Positions 52,718-61,688 of a stretch of 64,000 nucleotides of DNA are shown here, piece by piece. The DNA comes from Streptococcus pseudopneumoniae. GTDB taxonomy: Bacteria; Bacillota; Bacilli; Lactobacillales; Streptococcaceae. Both the position numbers and the translations under genes were made by a program. The notes beneath the pieces are model-generated. The model ran no database searches. It was not told where the DNA came from and worked only from the letters and a program-made list of their open reading frames with translations. Each line of letters starts with the position of its first letter. Position 1 is the first letter of the stretch. The stretch spans positions 27,162 through 91,161 of the forward strand of contig NZ_JUUZ01000022.1 of assembly GCF_001074155.1 (NCBI RefSeq), written 5' to 3'.

Positions 52718-55423
52718 ATGAAAAGGAAGATATATTGGAAAGACCTGCTCCAGTCTTTCACAGGTTCAAAAGGGCGATTTCTATCCATTCTAACTTTGAT
52801 GATGTTAGGTTCTTTGGCCCTAGTCGGTCTCAAAGTGGCCAGTCCCAATATGGAGCGAAAAGCTTGGGCTTATCTGAAAGATACTAATGCGGCAGATATG
52901 ACCATCATGGGAGATTATGGTCTAGATCAGACAGATCAGGAAGAATTGCAAACTCTATCAGGAGCAGATGTTGAATTTGGTTATATGACGGATTTGACAT
53001 TAGAGGATAGTGAAGATGCCGTACGAATTTTTTCAAATACTGAAAAGATTTCAAAATTTCAAGTAACCCAAGGTCGTTTGCCTGAAAAAGAAGATGAATT
53101 GGCCTTGGCGGACTTTTGGAAAGATCAATATCAGATTGGTCAAGTCATTTATTTGAGTCAGAAAAAGGGCAGTAATTCTCAATTAAAGCGGGATAGTTAT
53201 ACCATTACAGGCTTTGTCCACTCTCCAGATATTTTTTCAAAATCAGATATGGGGAGTTCAGCCAGTGGTAATGGGAACTTAGTAGCATATGGTGTTGTAA
53301 CTGAAGAAAATTTTAAGAGCTCTGTTTACACGATTACCCGCCTGCATTTTGCTAGCCTAACAGATGTCAATCCTTTTTCCGTTGATTATGAGAAAAAGCT
53401 GGAGGAAGAAGAAGCGACTCTCAAGGAGCTAGTTGCTGATAATGGTCAAGCTCGACTTGAGAAAATGAAGAAAGACGCTCAAAAATCACTTGATGAAGGA
53501 AAGAAGCAACTGGACGAGGCAGAGACCAATCTGGTAGCTGGCAAGAAACGTCTACAGGAAACTGATACTCAGCTTCAAGGTCAAGAGGCACAGTTAAGCC
53601 AATTTCCAGAACCACAGCAGAGCCAAATTTCGAGCCAGATAGAACAAGCAAAAGAACAACTGAAACAAGAAAAGGAAAAACTAAGTCTAGCTGAGACAGA
53701 TTTTGCTAAGGAAAAGGCTAAATGGCAGGCCAGTCAGGATGAAGTAAACGCTCTAGCAGAGCCAACCTATCATGTCTACAATCGAAAAAGTTCTCCAACT
53801 GGTCAAGGTTATCTTATGTATAGTAATTCAGCCATGAGTATTCGTGCCGTGGGAAATATCTTTCCAGTTGTTCTCTATGCCGTCGCAGCCATGGTTACCT
53901 TTACCACCATGACACGATTTGTAGACGAGGAAAGGACCAATGCTGGTATCTTTAAGGCTTTAGGCTACCATAGCAAGGATATCATTGCTAAGTTTGTAAT
54001 TTATGGTCTGGTTGCTGGTACTCTTGGCACCCTTCTAGGAATTCTGATTGGTCATTATGTCTTAGCACCCACAATCTCGCATATCATCACTGAACGAATG
54101 ATCGTTGGTGAGAGTCAGCAGCATTTCTACTGGACCTATAGTTGTTTAGCTCTGGGACTAAGTTTAATAGCTAGCGTTTTACCTGCCTACCTTGTATCTC
54201 GCAGAGAATTGTATGAAGAAGCAGCACAATTATTACTACCCAAGCCACCAGTCAAGGGCTCAAAGATTCTCTTGGAGCGGATAACCTTTATCTGGTCTCA
54301 TTTGAGCTTTACCCAAAAGGTAACTGCCCGCAATATTTTCCGTTACAAACAACGCATGCTGATGACCATTTTTGGGGTTGCAGGTTCAGTAGCCCTCCTC
54401 TTTGCAGGACTTGGTATTCAATCCTCTGTGGTAGGAGTTGCTGATAGGCAGTTTAAGGATCTGCAACAATATCAGATGATTCTCTCTGTCAATTCTCGAG
54501 CTTCAGATTCTGATAAGGCCAAGCTAGAAAAAAAATTGCAGAGTGATGAAGTTGAAAACTATCGTTTAATTTCTTTCAAACAGGTTGAGGAAAAGTATGA
54601 AGGCAAGGCTGGAGTTCAGACAGTGACCATCATGGTAACGGATAAGGATGACCTGGAACCTTTTGTCCATTTAGAAAAAAATGGAGAAAAACTGAGCTTA
54701 TCAGGTGGAGTCATCCTAACAGATAAATTAGCTCAGTTGGCTGGAGTTTCTGTTGGTGACAACTTTACAATAGATGGGAAAACCTTTAAAGTAGGTGCTA
54801 TTACTGAGCACTATGTAGGTCACTTTGTTTATATGAATCAGGCGACCTATGAGGAGATATATGGTCAAGCTCCCAAGATGAACACCTATCTGGTCCAACT
54901 TAAGGATAAAAGTGAAGGGAATACTGAAAGAGTCGCAGGAGAATTTATGGACCAGGTAGCTGTCAGTGGCCTCGTTCAAAACGCTTCCACCATTCAGCTC
55001 TTTGAAAGTTTTGCTAATTCTCTGAATCATACCATGGCGATTTTGGTGCTGGTATCGGTGCTACTAGCTATTGTGATTCTCTATAATTTGACCAATATCA
55101 ATGTTGCTGAACGGATTCGGGAACTCTCAACCATCAAGGTTCTTGGTTTTCATAACAAAGAAGTGACCCTTTACATCTATCGGGAAACTATCATATTGTC
55201 ACTAATTGGAATGATTGTAGGATTGGTATCAGGCTTTTATCTCCATCAATTTCTCATTCAGATGATCGCACCCGGTACCTTCCGTTTTCAACCAAAGGTC
55301 GGCTGGGAAGTTTATCTCATTCCAGTTCTAGCTGTCAGTGTCATTTTGACCATCCTAGGAGTTTTTGTCAATCATTATCTCCGAAAGGTGGATATGTTAG
55401 AAGCCCTCAAGTCGGTAGAATAG
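52718..55423 (+). CDS. FtsX-type ABC permease with extracellular coiled coil
   Basis: Membrane subunit of 901 residues. TM1 lies near residues 21-40 and a large extracytoplasmic domain follows. It includes a coiled coil at about 225-340 (EKKLEEEEATLKELV ... LKQEKEKLSLAETDFAKEKAKW), rich in Lys, Glu and Gln. Three helices at about 380-510 then form the first FtsX unit. A second unit starts with TM5 (MLMTIFGVAGSVALLFAGLG, near 545) and ends with three helices after about 770. Start 52718 is one base after the ATPase stop; the frame is open further upstream. Such two-unit permeases move lipids, peptides or cell-wall regulators or act mechanically; which one applies here is unknown. Confidence 0.87.
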   Translation: MKRKIYWKDLLQSFTGSKGRFLSILTLMMLGSLALVGLKVASPNMERKAWAYLKDTNAADMTIMGDYGLDQTDQEELQTLSGADVEFGYMTDLTLEDSEDAVRIFSNTEKISKFQVTQGRLPEKEDELALADFWKDQYQIGQVIYLSQKKGSNSQLKRDSYTITGFVHSPDIFSKSDMGSSASGNGNLVAYGVVTEENFKSSVYTITRLHFASLTDVNPFSVDYEKKLEEEEATLKELVADNGQARLEKMKKDAQKSLDEGKKQLDEAETNLVAGKKRLQETDTQLQGQEAQLSQFPEPQQSQISSQIEQAKEQLKQEKEKLSLAETDFAKEKAKWQASQDEVNALAEPTYHVYNRKSSPTGQGYLMYSNSAMSIRAVGNIFPVVLYAVAAMVTFTTMTRFVDEERTNAGIFKALGYHSKDIIAKFVIYGLVAGTLGTLLGILIGHYVLAPTISHIITERMIVGESQQHFYWTYSCLALGLSLIASVLPAYLVSRRELYEEAAQLLLPKPPVKGSKILLERITFIWSHLSFTQKVTARNIFRYKQRMLMTIFGVAGSVALLFAGLGIQSSVVGVADRQFKDLQQYQMILSVNSRASDSDKAKLEKKLQSDEVENYRLISFKQVEEKYEGKAGVQTVTIMVTDKDDLEPFVHLEKNGEKLSLSGGVILTDKLAQLAGVSVGDNFTIDGKTFKVGAITEHYVGHFVYMNQATYEEIYGQAPKMNTYLVQLKDKSEGNTERVAGEFMDQVAVSGLVQNASTIQLFESFANSLNHTMAILVLVSVLLAIVILYNLTNINVAERIRELSTIKVLGFHNKEVTLYIYRETIILSLIGMIVGLVSGFYLHQFLIQMIAPGTFRFQPKVGWEVYLIPVLAVSVILTILGVFVNHYLRKVDMLEALKSVE

Positions 55424-55445
55424 TTTTTTACACAAAAAACAAATA

Positions 55446-55470
55446 AGAAAGCCCTTTGTGGCTTTTTTAT
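55446..55470 (+). terminator. Terminator after the ABC permease
   Basis: AAAGCC-CTTTGT-GGCTTT followed by T residues. Confidence 0.75.
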
Positions 55471-55481
55471 TTTCATAAAAA

Positions 55482-55490
55482 TGGTAAAAT
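55482..55490 (+). promoter_or_regulatory. murD operon promoter
   Basis: Extended -10, TG-G-TAAAAT (TAAAAT 55485-55490), 27 bases before the murD start. Confidence 0.55.
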
Positions 55491-55517
55491 AGTAAGAGTA
55501 GAAATGGAGTTCTAGAT

Positions 55518-56870
55518 ATGAAACGAATTGATCAATTTGAAAATAAGAAAGTATTAGTCCTAGGTTTAGCTAAATCAGGTGAGTCTGCAGCTCGTCTCTT
55601 GGACAAGCTAGGAGCCATCGTAACGGTGAATGATGGTAAGCCCTTTGAGGAAAATCCAGCTGCTCAAAGTCTTTTAGAAGATGGAATCAAAGTAGTAACA
55701 GGGGGGCATCCCTTGGAGTTGCTAGATGAAGAATTTGCCCTCATGGTGAAAAACCCTGGTATTCCTTATAGCAATCCTATGATTGAAAAAGCTCTAGAAA
55801 AAGGTATTCCAGTCTTGACAGAGGTTGAGTTGGCCTATTTGATTTCTGATGCACCAATCGTCGGTATTACTGGTTCAAATGGTAAGACAACGACCACAAC
55901 CATGATTGGTGAAGTTCTGACTGCTGCAGGACAAAATGGGCTCTTATCAGGTAACATCGGTTATCCTGCTAGTCAGGTTGCTCAAACTGCGACAGATAAG
56001 GACACCCTTGTCATGGAACTTTCTTCTTTCCAATTAATGGGAATCCAGGAATTCCATCCTGAAATTGCTGTTATCACCAACCTTATGCCAACACATATTG
56101 ACTATCACGGTTCTTTTGAAGCCTATGTCGAAGCCAAGTGGAATATCCAAAGCAATATGACAGCAGCTGATTACCTAGTATTGAACTTCAACCAGGAATT
56201 AGCTAAAGAGCTTGCGACAAAGACAAACGCGACTGTAATACCATTCTCAACACTTGAAAAGGTTGACGGAGCTTATCTTGAAGATGGTCTTCTCTACTTC
56301 CGTGGTGAAAAAGTCATGGCAACTGATGAAATCGGTGTTCCAGGTAGCCACAATGTGGAAAATGCTCTTGCAACCATTGCTGTAGCTAAACTTCGTGGTG
56401 TGGACAATGAAATCATCAAGGAAACCTTGTCAGCCTTTGGTGGTGTCAAACACCGTCTCCAGTTTGTAGACCAAATCAATGGCGTTAAATTTTATAACGA
56501 TAGTAAGTCAACCAATATCTTGGCAACTCAAAAAGCCTTGTCTGGATTTGACAATAGCAAGGTTATCTTGATTGCTGGTGGGTTGGACCGTGGCAATGAG
56601 TTTGACGAATTGGTTCCTGATATTACTGGACTTAAGAAAATGGTCATCCTCGGTCAATCTGCAGAGCGTATCAAACGTGCAGCGGATAAAGCTGGTGTGG
56701 CTTATGTCGACGCGACTGATATTGCAGATGCGACTCGTAAGGCTTCTGAACTTGCAGAAGAGGGAGATGTTGTTCTCCTCAGTCCTGCCAATGCGAGCTG
56801 GGATATGTATGCTAACTTTGAAGTACGTGGAGATCTTTTCATCGACACTGTAGCGGAGTTAAAGGGATAA
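55518..56870 (+). CDS. murD: UDP-N-acetylmuramoylalanine--D-glutamate ligase
   Basis: Adds D-glutamate to UDP-MurNAc-L-Ala in peptidoglycan synthesis. It has 450 residues. The N-terminal domain begins [15 protein letters not shown]; the ATP loop [12 protein letters not shown] lies near residue 116; [22 protein letters not shown] and [10 protein letters not shown] follow; the C-terminal domain has [10 protein letters not shown] and LIAGGLDRG. It is followed directly (1 bp) by murG and then divIB, a division/cell-wall run that in other bacteria is part of the dcw cluster. Confidence 0.95.
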   Translation: MKRIDQFENKKVLVLGLAKSGESAARLLDKLGAIVTVNDGKPFEENPAAQSLLEDGIKVVTGGHPLELLDEEFALMVKNPGIPYSNPMIEKALEKGIPVLTEVELAYLISDAPIVGITGSNGKTTTTTMIGEVLTAAGQNGLLSGNIGYPASQVAQTATDKDTLVMELSSFQLMGIQEFHPEIAVITNLMPTHIDYHGSFEAYVEAKWNIQSNMTAADYLVLNFNQELAKELATKTNATVIPFSTLEKVDGAYLEDGLLYFRGEKVMATDEIGVPGSHNVENALATIAVAKLRGVDNEIIKETLSAFGGVKHRLQFVDQINGVKFYNDSKSTNILATQKALSGFDNSKVILIAGGLDRGNEFDELVPDITGLKKMVILGQSAERIKRAADKAGVAYVDATDIADATRKASELAEEGDVVLLSPANASWDMYANFEVRGDLFIDTVAELKG

Positions 56871-56871
56871 T

Positions 56872-57930
56872 ATGAAAAAAATAGTATTTACTGGTGGGGG
56901 AACGGTTGGACACGTTACCCTCAACCTTTTGTTAATGCCTAAGTTCATCGAAGATGGCTGGGAAGTCCACTATATTGGTGATAAAAATGGGATTGAGCAT
57001 CATGAAATTCTCAAGTCAGGTTTAGATGTTACCTTCCATTCGATTGCAACAGGGAAATTGCGTCGATATTTCTCATGGCAAAATATGGTTGACGTCTTTA
57101 AGGTTGCTTTTGGAATTCTTCAATCGCTCTTTATCATGCTTCGAGTTCGTCCACAAGCCCTCTTTTCTAAGGGTGGATTTGTATCTGTTCCGCCTGTTAT
57201 CGCAGCGCGAGAATGCAGAGTACCAGTCTTCATCCACGAGTCTGATCTCTCTATGGGATTGGCCAATAAAATTGCCTATAAGTTTGCGACTAAGATGTAC
57301 TCTACTTTCGAGCAAGCATCTAGTCTCACTAAGGTAGAACATGTAGGAGCTGTGACCAAGGTTTCTGGTCCAGTTATGGAAGAACCTGAAGAAATGGTGG
57401 ATATCCGAACTTCTTTCAACGACAAATTACCAACTCTTCTCTTTGTTGGAGGTTCTGCTGGGGCGCGTGTCTTTAACCAACTAGTAACAGACCACAAGGA
57501 AGAGTTGACTAGTCGCTACAATATCATCAATCTAACAGGTGATGCTAGTTTAAATGAACTAAGTTCAAACCTCTACCGTGTTGACTATGCGACGGAACTC
57601 TATCAACCACTCATGAATATGGCAGATGTGGTCATCACTCGTGGTGGTGCCAATACGATTTTTGAACTCCTTGCTATGGCTAAATTGCACGTCATTGTGC
57701 CACTGGGTCGTGAAGCCAGTCGTGGAGACCAGATTGAAAATGCAGCCTATTTTGTGAAGAAAGGCTATGCTGAGGAGTTGCAAGAGAGCGATTTGACTTT
57801 GTCAACTTTAGAAGAAAAAGTAAATCAACTCTTGACCAACAAAGAGATTTACCAAAACAAGATGAAGAATTCTCATGAATTAAAATCTGTGGCAGATTTT
57901 TATGAGCTACTAAAAAAAGATTTATCATAA
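56872..57930 (+). CDS. murG: UDP-GlcNAc:lipid I GlcNAc transferase
   Basis: Makes lipid II from lipid I at the inner membrane face. It has 352 residues, GT28 family. Motifs are the N-terminal [10 protein letters not shown] at residues 5-14, [11 protein letters not shown] near residue 96, [11 protein letters not shown], the C-terminal nucleotide loop [15 protein letters not shown] near residue 188 and [14 protein letters not shown] near residue 253. Streptococcal MurG commonly has V in place of the T/G seen in E. coli in the first loop. It lies between murD and divIB with gaps of 1 and 9 bp. Confidence 0.95.
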   Translation: MKKIVFTGGGTVGHVTLNLLLMPKFIEDGWEVHYIGDKNGIEHHEILKSGLDVTFHSIATGKLRRYFSWQNMVDVFKVAFGILQSLFIMLRVRPQALFSKGGFVSVPPVIAARECRVPVFIHESDLSMGLANKIAYKFATKMYSTFEQASSLTKVEHVGAVTKVSGPVMEEPEEMVDIRTSFNDKLPTLLFVGGSAGARVFNQLVTDHKEELTSRYNIINLTGDASLNELSSNLYRVDYATELYQPLMNMADVVITRGGANTIFELLAMAKLHVIVPLGREASRGDQIENAAYFVKKGYAEELQESDLTLSTLEEKVNQLLTNKEIYQNKMKNSHELKSVADFYELLKKDLS

Positions 57931-57939
57931 GGAAAATTG

Positions 57940-59214
57940 ATGTCAAAGGATAAAAAGAATCAGCACACTCAAGGCAAGGAATTGTCAGAGTGGCAAAAAC
58001 GAAATCAAGAATATCTTCAAAAAAAGGCTGAAGAAGAGGCAAAACGAGCTGCGGAAGAAGCTCGTGAAAAAGAAGAACAAGCAGCAAAGTCTGCTTCTGA
58101 AAATACTCAAGAATTGTCAGAATGGCAAAAACAACACCACGAGTATTTGAGCAAAAGAACGGAAGAAAACTCTACGAGTTCTGAAGAAGTGGACGAAGAA
58201 TCTGATGAAACGGAAGAGAAGGATTCGAACTTAAGTGATGAGACTCCAAATCAAGGGGAGGATGCAGAAGAAACTAAAACTTCTCAAGAAGACTTGGAGA
58301 ATCCAGAGCAAGTAGAGGATGAAAAGGCTGACGCAGAGCCTAAGAAGGAAAAAAAGGTAAAAGCCAAGAATAAGGCTCCTAAACCTCCCATTCCTTCCAT
58401 ACATATCTGGAGAGCTGTTACGATACTAGTTCCTAGCTTTATCATCTTACTCTTGTCTATTTATCTTCTAAGTCCTCTGGCCACTATGAAACATATTGAA
58501 GTTATAGGGACAGTTCATACAAGTGCTGAGCAAGTCAAAGAAGCTTCAGGCATTCGTGACAGTGATTATACAATTAGCTTGCTCTTGAATAAAGATAAGT
58601 ATGCTGAAAAAGTCAAATCAAATCACTGGATTGAATCTGCTAAGATCACTTATCAATTCCCAGTTCACTTCACTATTGAAGTGAAAGAATTTGAGATTGC
58701 AGCCTACTCTGTTTCTGGAGATAGCTATTACCCAATTTTAACTAGTGGAAGCATTGAATCAACTGCCGTTAGTTCTGACAACTTACCTGAGAAATACATA
58801 TCTGTTTTATTTAACGATGAGGAACAGATTAAAACCCTAATTTCTCAGCTAAATGAAGTTAGTCCAGAAATTAAGCAAGAGATTGAGAAGATTGAACTTG
58901 CACCAAGTAAGGTAACAAGTGACCTTCTAAAGATTACCATGTATGATACAGACGAGATTTTGGTGCCATTATCAGAACTAGGGAAGAAATTACCTTACTA
59001 TAGTAAGATAAAACCACAGTTGACAGTTCCTAGCGGAATTGACATGGAGGTCGGTATCTATAGCTATAGTCTAGTGGATAAGGCTCTGGATGACGAAAGA
59101 GTCAAAGCCAAAGAAGAGGAAAAGAAGAAGCAGGAAGAAGAGAAGAAAAAACAAGCTGAACAAGGAAATCAAGATCAAACAACACAGACGACTCAAACAA
59201 CACAGAGTCGCTAA
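57940..59214 (+). CDS. divIB: Cell-division protein DivIB/FtsQ
   Basis: Bitopic divisome protein of 424 residues. A long charged cytoplasmic region (about 1-155, Lys/Glu-rich) contains the motif ELSEWQKxxxEYLxK twice, at about residues 10-24 and 57-71. One transmembrane helix (about 160-180, AVTILVPSFIILLLSIYLL) leads to the extracellular POTRA domain (TMKHIEVIGTVHTSAEQVKEASGI) and the beta domain. A Lys/Glu then Gln/Thr tail follows (KKKQEEEKKKQAEQ...TTQTTQ). GGAAAA lies before the ATG; a TTG three bases upstream is in frame but less likely. The family acts with FtsL/DivIC to localise septal synthesis. Low-complexity ends are normal in this genus. Confidence 0.92.
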   Translation: MSKDKKNQHTQGKELSEWQKRNQEYLQKKAEEEAKRAAEEAREKEEQAAKSASENTQELSEWQKQHHEYLSKRTEENSTSSEEVDEESDETEEKDSNLSDETPNQGEDAEETKTSQEDLENPEQVEDEKADAEPKKEKKVKAKNKAPKPPIPSIHIWRAVTILVPSFIILLLSIYLLSPLATMKHIEVIGTVHTSAEQVKEASGIRDSDYTISLLLNKDKYAEKVKSNHWIESAKITYQFPVHFTIEVKEFEIAAYSVSGDSYYPILTSGSIESTAVSSDNLPEKYISVLFNDEEQIKTLISQLNEVSPEIKQEIEKIELAPSKVTSDLLKITMYDTDEILVPLSELGKKLPYYSKIKPQLTVPSGIDMEVGIYSYSLVDKALDDERVKAKEEEKKKQEEEKKKQAEQGNQDQTTQTTQTTQSR

Positions 59215-59248
59215 GTTTCAGATGATTCGTTCAGTTACTTGTTTTTAC

Positions 59249-59277
59249 TTGACAAGTACCGCTTTAAATAATAGAAT
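59249..59277 (+). promoter_or_regulatory. pyrFE promoter
   Basis: TTGACA (59249-59254), a 17-bp spacer and TAGAAT (59272-59277). Confidence 0.75.
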
Positions 59278-59284
59278 AGTAAAA

Positions 59285-59384
59285 AACCTTTAAAGCAGTC
59301 CAGAGAGGCAGCTAAGGTTAGACGGTGAAAGGGTGGAGACTACCCATTTTTCGTGGAACCTTGCTGTAGGCAGGTTCCTTTTTT
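59285..59384 (+). promoter_or_regulatory. PyrR-type attenuator leader of pyrFE
   Basis: AGTCCAGAGAGG (59297-59308), followed by CAGCTAAGGTT, is the RNA loop recognised by PyrR in Firmicutes. It is followed by the terminator stem GGAACC (59355-59360) / GGTTCC (59373-59378) and T6. By analogy, UMP-loaded PyrR binding favours the terminator and low UMP allows read-through. The sequences are seen; the mechanism is inferred from known pyr leaders. Confidence 0.85.
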
Positions 59385-59421
59385 CATGCTCTCTAGCTTA
59401 CAAAGGTAAAAGGAGAAAAGT

Positions 59422-60123
59422 ATGCGCGAAGCTCGTCCAGTCATTGCTCTTGATTTTCCTAGTTTTGAGGCAGTCAAGCAATTTTTAGCTCTTTTTCCAG
59501 CAGGAGAGAGCCTCTATCTAAAGGTAGGTATGGAACTCTATTATGCTACAGGACCTGAGATTGTTTCTTATCTGAAAGGTTTGGGACATAGTGTCTTTCT
59601 GGATCTCAAACTCCATGATATTCCAAATACAGTCAAATCAGCCATGAAGGTCTTGTCTCATCTGGGCGTTGATATGACCAATGTTCATGCAGCAGGTGGC
59701 GTTGAGATGATGAAGGCTGCGCGTGAAGGCCTTGGGAAAGAAGCCAAATTGATTGCTGTCACTCAGTTAACTTCAACCTCTGAGGAGCAAATGAGAGACT
59801 TTCAAAATATTCAAACCAGTCTTCAAGAATCGGTTATTCACTATGCCAAGAAAACTGCTGAAGCGGGATTAGATGGTGTGGTTTGTTCAGCTCAGGAAGT
59901 GAAGCTCATCAAAGAAGCTACCAGTCCAGACTTTATATGCCTGACACCCGGCATTCGTCCATCAGGCGCTGCAGTAGGGGACCAAAAACGAGTCATGACA
60001 CCAGCAGATGCCTATCAAATTGGTAGTGACTATATCGTTGTCGGACGCCCAATCACTCAAGCCACTGATCCAGTAGTAGCTTATCATGCTATCAAGGATG
60101 AATGGACACAAGACTGGAAATAA
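59422..60123 (+). CDS. pyrF: Orotidine-5'-phosphate decarboxylase
   Basis: Last step of UMP synthesis. It has 233 residues, TIM barrel. Start [10 protein letters not shown] gives the first strand Asp; KVGMELYY near residue 34; [13 protein letters not shown] with the catalytic D-K-x-D tetrad near residue 60; VHAAGG; VCSAQE; and LTPGIRP near residue 180. AAGGAG precedes the ATG. It is the first gene after the PyrR-type leader, with pyrE 31 bp behind it. Confidence 0.95.
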   Translation: MREARPVIALDFPSFEAVKQFLALFPAGESLYLKVGMELYYATGPEIVSYLKGLGHSVFLDLKLHDIPNTVKSAMKVLSHLGVDMTNVHAAGGVEMMKAAREGLGKEAKLIAVTQLTSTSEEQMRDFQNIQTSLQESVIHYAKKTAEAGLDGVVCSAQEVKLIKEATSPDFICLTPGIRPSGAAVGDQKRVMTPADAYQIGSDYIVVGRPITQATDPVVAYHAIKDEWTQDWK

Positions 60124-60154
60124 GAATATAGTTTAAAATACAAAGGAGAATCCC

Positions 60155-60784
60155 ATGACACTTGCTAAAGACATTGCTAGCCATCTATTGAAAATTCAAG
60201 CCGTTTACCTCAAACCAGAAGAGCCCTTCACTTGGGCATCAGGTATCAAGTCACCAATTTATACGGACAACCGTGTGACTCTTGCATACCCAGAAACTCG
60301 AACTTTGATTGAGAATGGTTTTGTAGAAGCCATCAAGGCAGAATTCCCAGAAGTAGAAGTGATTGCAGGAACAGCGACTGCGGGTATCCCACATGGTGCC
60401 ATCATCGCTGATAAGATGAATCTGCCATTTGCTTATATTCGCAGCAAACCAAAAGACCACGGAGCAGGAAACCAAATTGAAGGCCGTGTAGCTCAAGGAC
60501 AAAAGATGGTTGTTGTTGAAGACCTTATTTCAACTGGTGGTTCGGTTCTTGAAGCTGTAGCAGCTGCCAAACGTGAGGGTGCTGATGTACTAGGTGTCGT
60601 AGCCATTTTTAGCTATCAATTACCAAAAGCAGATAAGAACTTTGCAGATGCGGGTGTTAAACTGGTGACTTTGTCTAACTATAGCGAACTCATACACCTA
60701 GCCCAAGAAGAAGGCTACATCACACCTGAAGGACTTGATCTCCTAAAACGATTTAAAGAAGACCAAGAAAATTGGCAAGAATAA
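60155..60784 (+). CDS. pyrE: Orotate phosphoribosyltransferase
   Basis: Makes orotidine 5'-phosphate from orotate and PRPP, the reaction just before PyrF. It has 209 residues. Visible motifs are [16 protein letters not shown] near residue 25, [13 protein letters not shown] near residue 73, [18 protein letters not shown] (flexible loop) and the PRPP loop [13 protein letters not shown] near residue 118. AAAGGAGA precedes the start. It ends just before a terminator and is controlled together with pyrF by the upstream leader. Confidence 0.96.
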   Translation: MTLAKDIASHLLKIQAVYLKPEEPFTWASGIKSPIYTDNRVTLAYPETRTLIENGFVEAIKAEFPEVEVIAGTATAGIPHGAIIADKMNLPFAYIRSKPKDHGAGNQIEGRVAQGQKMVVVEDLISTGGSVLEAVAAAKREGADVLGVVAIFSYQLPKADKNFADAGVKLVTLSNYSELIHLAQEEGYITPEGLDLLKRFKEDQENWQE

Positions 60785-60802
60785 ATTTTTAAATAAAATT
60801 AC

Positions 60803-60830
60803 TGAACCGATATTTGATATCGGTTTTTTA
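60803..60830 (+). terminator. Terminator after pyrE
   Basis: AACCGATAT-TTG-ATATCGGTT followed by TTTT. Confidence 0.85.
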
Positions 60831-60831
60831 G

Positions 60832-60860
60832 TTGACAAACGTAGATTTTAAGAGTATACT
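60832..60860 (+). promoter_or_regulatory. cop operon promoter
   Basis: TTGACA (60832-60837), a 17-bp spacer and TATACT (60855-60860). Confidence 0.85.
60834..60843. promoter_or_regulatory. cop box 1
   Basis: GACAAACGTA, overlapping the -35; matches the CopY operator core (K/T)ACANNYGTA. Confidence 0.75.
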
Positions 60861-60873
60861 GATAATTGTAATT

Positions 60874-60883
60874 GACAAATGTA
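60874..60883. promoter_or_regulatory. cop box 2
   Basis: GACAAATGTA, 40 bp downstream of box 1 and after the transcription start; both boxes sit in the same TTGACAAANGTAGATTTT context, a direct repeat. Confidence 0.75.
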
Positions 60884-60901
60884 GATTTTGGAGGTGTGCT
60901 G

Positions 60902-61297
60902 ATGCAGATTTCGGATGCAGAATGGCAGGTCATGAAGATTATCTGGATGCAGGGAGAACAGACTAGTACTGATCTCATAAAAGTATTAGAGAAAAGGTTT
61001 AGCTGGTCCAAATCCACGATCCAGACACTCTTGGCTCGTTTGGTGGAGAAAGAATGTTTGACTCGGGAAAAACAGGGCAAGTACTTTGTCTATTCGGCCC
61101 TTTTAACGCTAGATGATAGTAGGGGCTTAATGGTTCATGATATCAAAGACAAGCTTTGTTCTCGCAGAATAAAGCTCTTGCTAGCTGATTTGATTGAAGA
61201 ATGTGATTTTACCCTAGCTGACTTGGAGGGCTTGGAAGAAGTGATTTCAAAGAAAAAAGCAAATGCTGTAACAGAAGTAAAATGTAATTGTATGTAA
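60902..61297 (+). CDS. copY: Copper-responsive repressor CopY
   Basis: BlaI/MecI-type winged-helix repressor of 131 residues. The DNA-binding part is MQISDAEWQVMKIIW followed by WSKSTIQTLLARLVEK as recognition region (residues about 37-52). The C terminus KCNCM holds a single Cys-x-Cys pair. Enterococcal CopY has a CxCxxxxCxC motif; the shorter form is also what I recall for pneumococcus. Zinc-loaded CopY represses and copper releases it. The frame is open 30 bp upstream, but GGAGG and the family N terminus fix 60902. The two cop boxes flank its own promoter, so it is autoregulated with cupA and copA. Confidence 0.92.
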   Translation: MQISDAEWQVMKIIWMQGEQTSTDLIKVLEKRFSWSKSTIQTLLARLVEKECLTREKQGKYFVYSALLTLDDSRGLMVHDIKDKLCSRRIKLLLADLIEECDFTLADLEGLEEVISKKKANAVTEVKCNCM

Positions 61298-61307
61298 AGG
61301 AGACGCT

Positions 61308-61679
61308 ATGTTAAATCTATTTGTATCTATTGTTGTTTTAGGAATGATTGCTTTTATCCTCTTTTGGTTTTTCAAAAAACCGCAAGAAGATGCTAAGAGA
61401 GCCCAGCAAAAGAATGGCTATCAAGAAATTCGAGTGGAAGTCATGGGGGGATACACTCCAGGAACTATTATCCTCAAAAAATCGCAACCAGCTCGTATTA
61501 TTTTTGATCGAAAAGATCCTTCACCTTGCTTGGACCAAATCGTTTTCCCAGACTTTGGAGTGCATGCAGATCTGCCTATGGGAGACCAATATGTGGTTGA
61601 AATCACTCCTGAAGAAGCAGGTGAGTATGGTTTCTCTTGTGGCATGAATATGATGCACGGTAAGATGATTGTAGAATAG
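61308..61679 (+). CDS. cupA: Membrane-anchored copper chaperone CupA
   Basis: Copper-resistance protein of 123 residues. One N-terminal transmembrane helix (about 3-22, NLFVSIVVLGMIAFILFWFF) is followed by a cupredoxin-like domain with a Cys in PSPCLDQIVF and CGMNMMHGKM at the end; these Cys and Met residues are the expected Cu(I) ligands. In pneumococcus CupA passes copper to CopA. It lies 10 bp after copY and 9 bp before copA. Confidence 0.9.
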   Translation: MLNLFVSIVVLGMIAFILFWFFKKPQEDAKRAQQKNGYQEIRVEVMGGYTPGTIILKKSQPARIIFDRKDPSPCLDQIVFPDFGVHADLPMGDQYVVEITPEEAGEYGFSCGMNMMHGKMIVE

Positions 61680-61688
61680 GAGAAGACT

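Noticed and set aside
57692..58087. Antisense open frame of 131 codons opposite murG/divIB
   Set aside because: Leu-rich mirror of Lys/Glu codons of divIB; both real genes have full family motifs.
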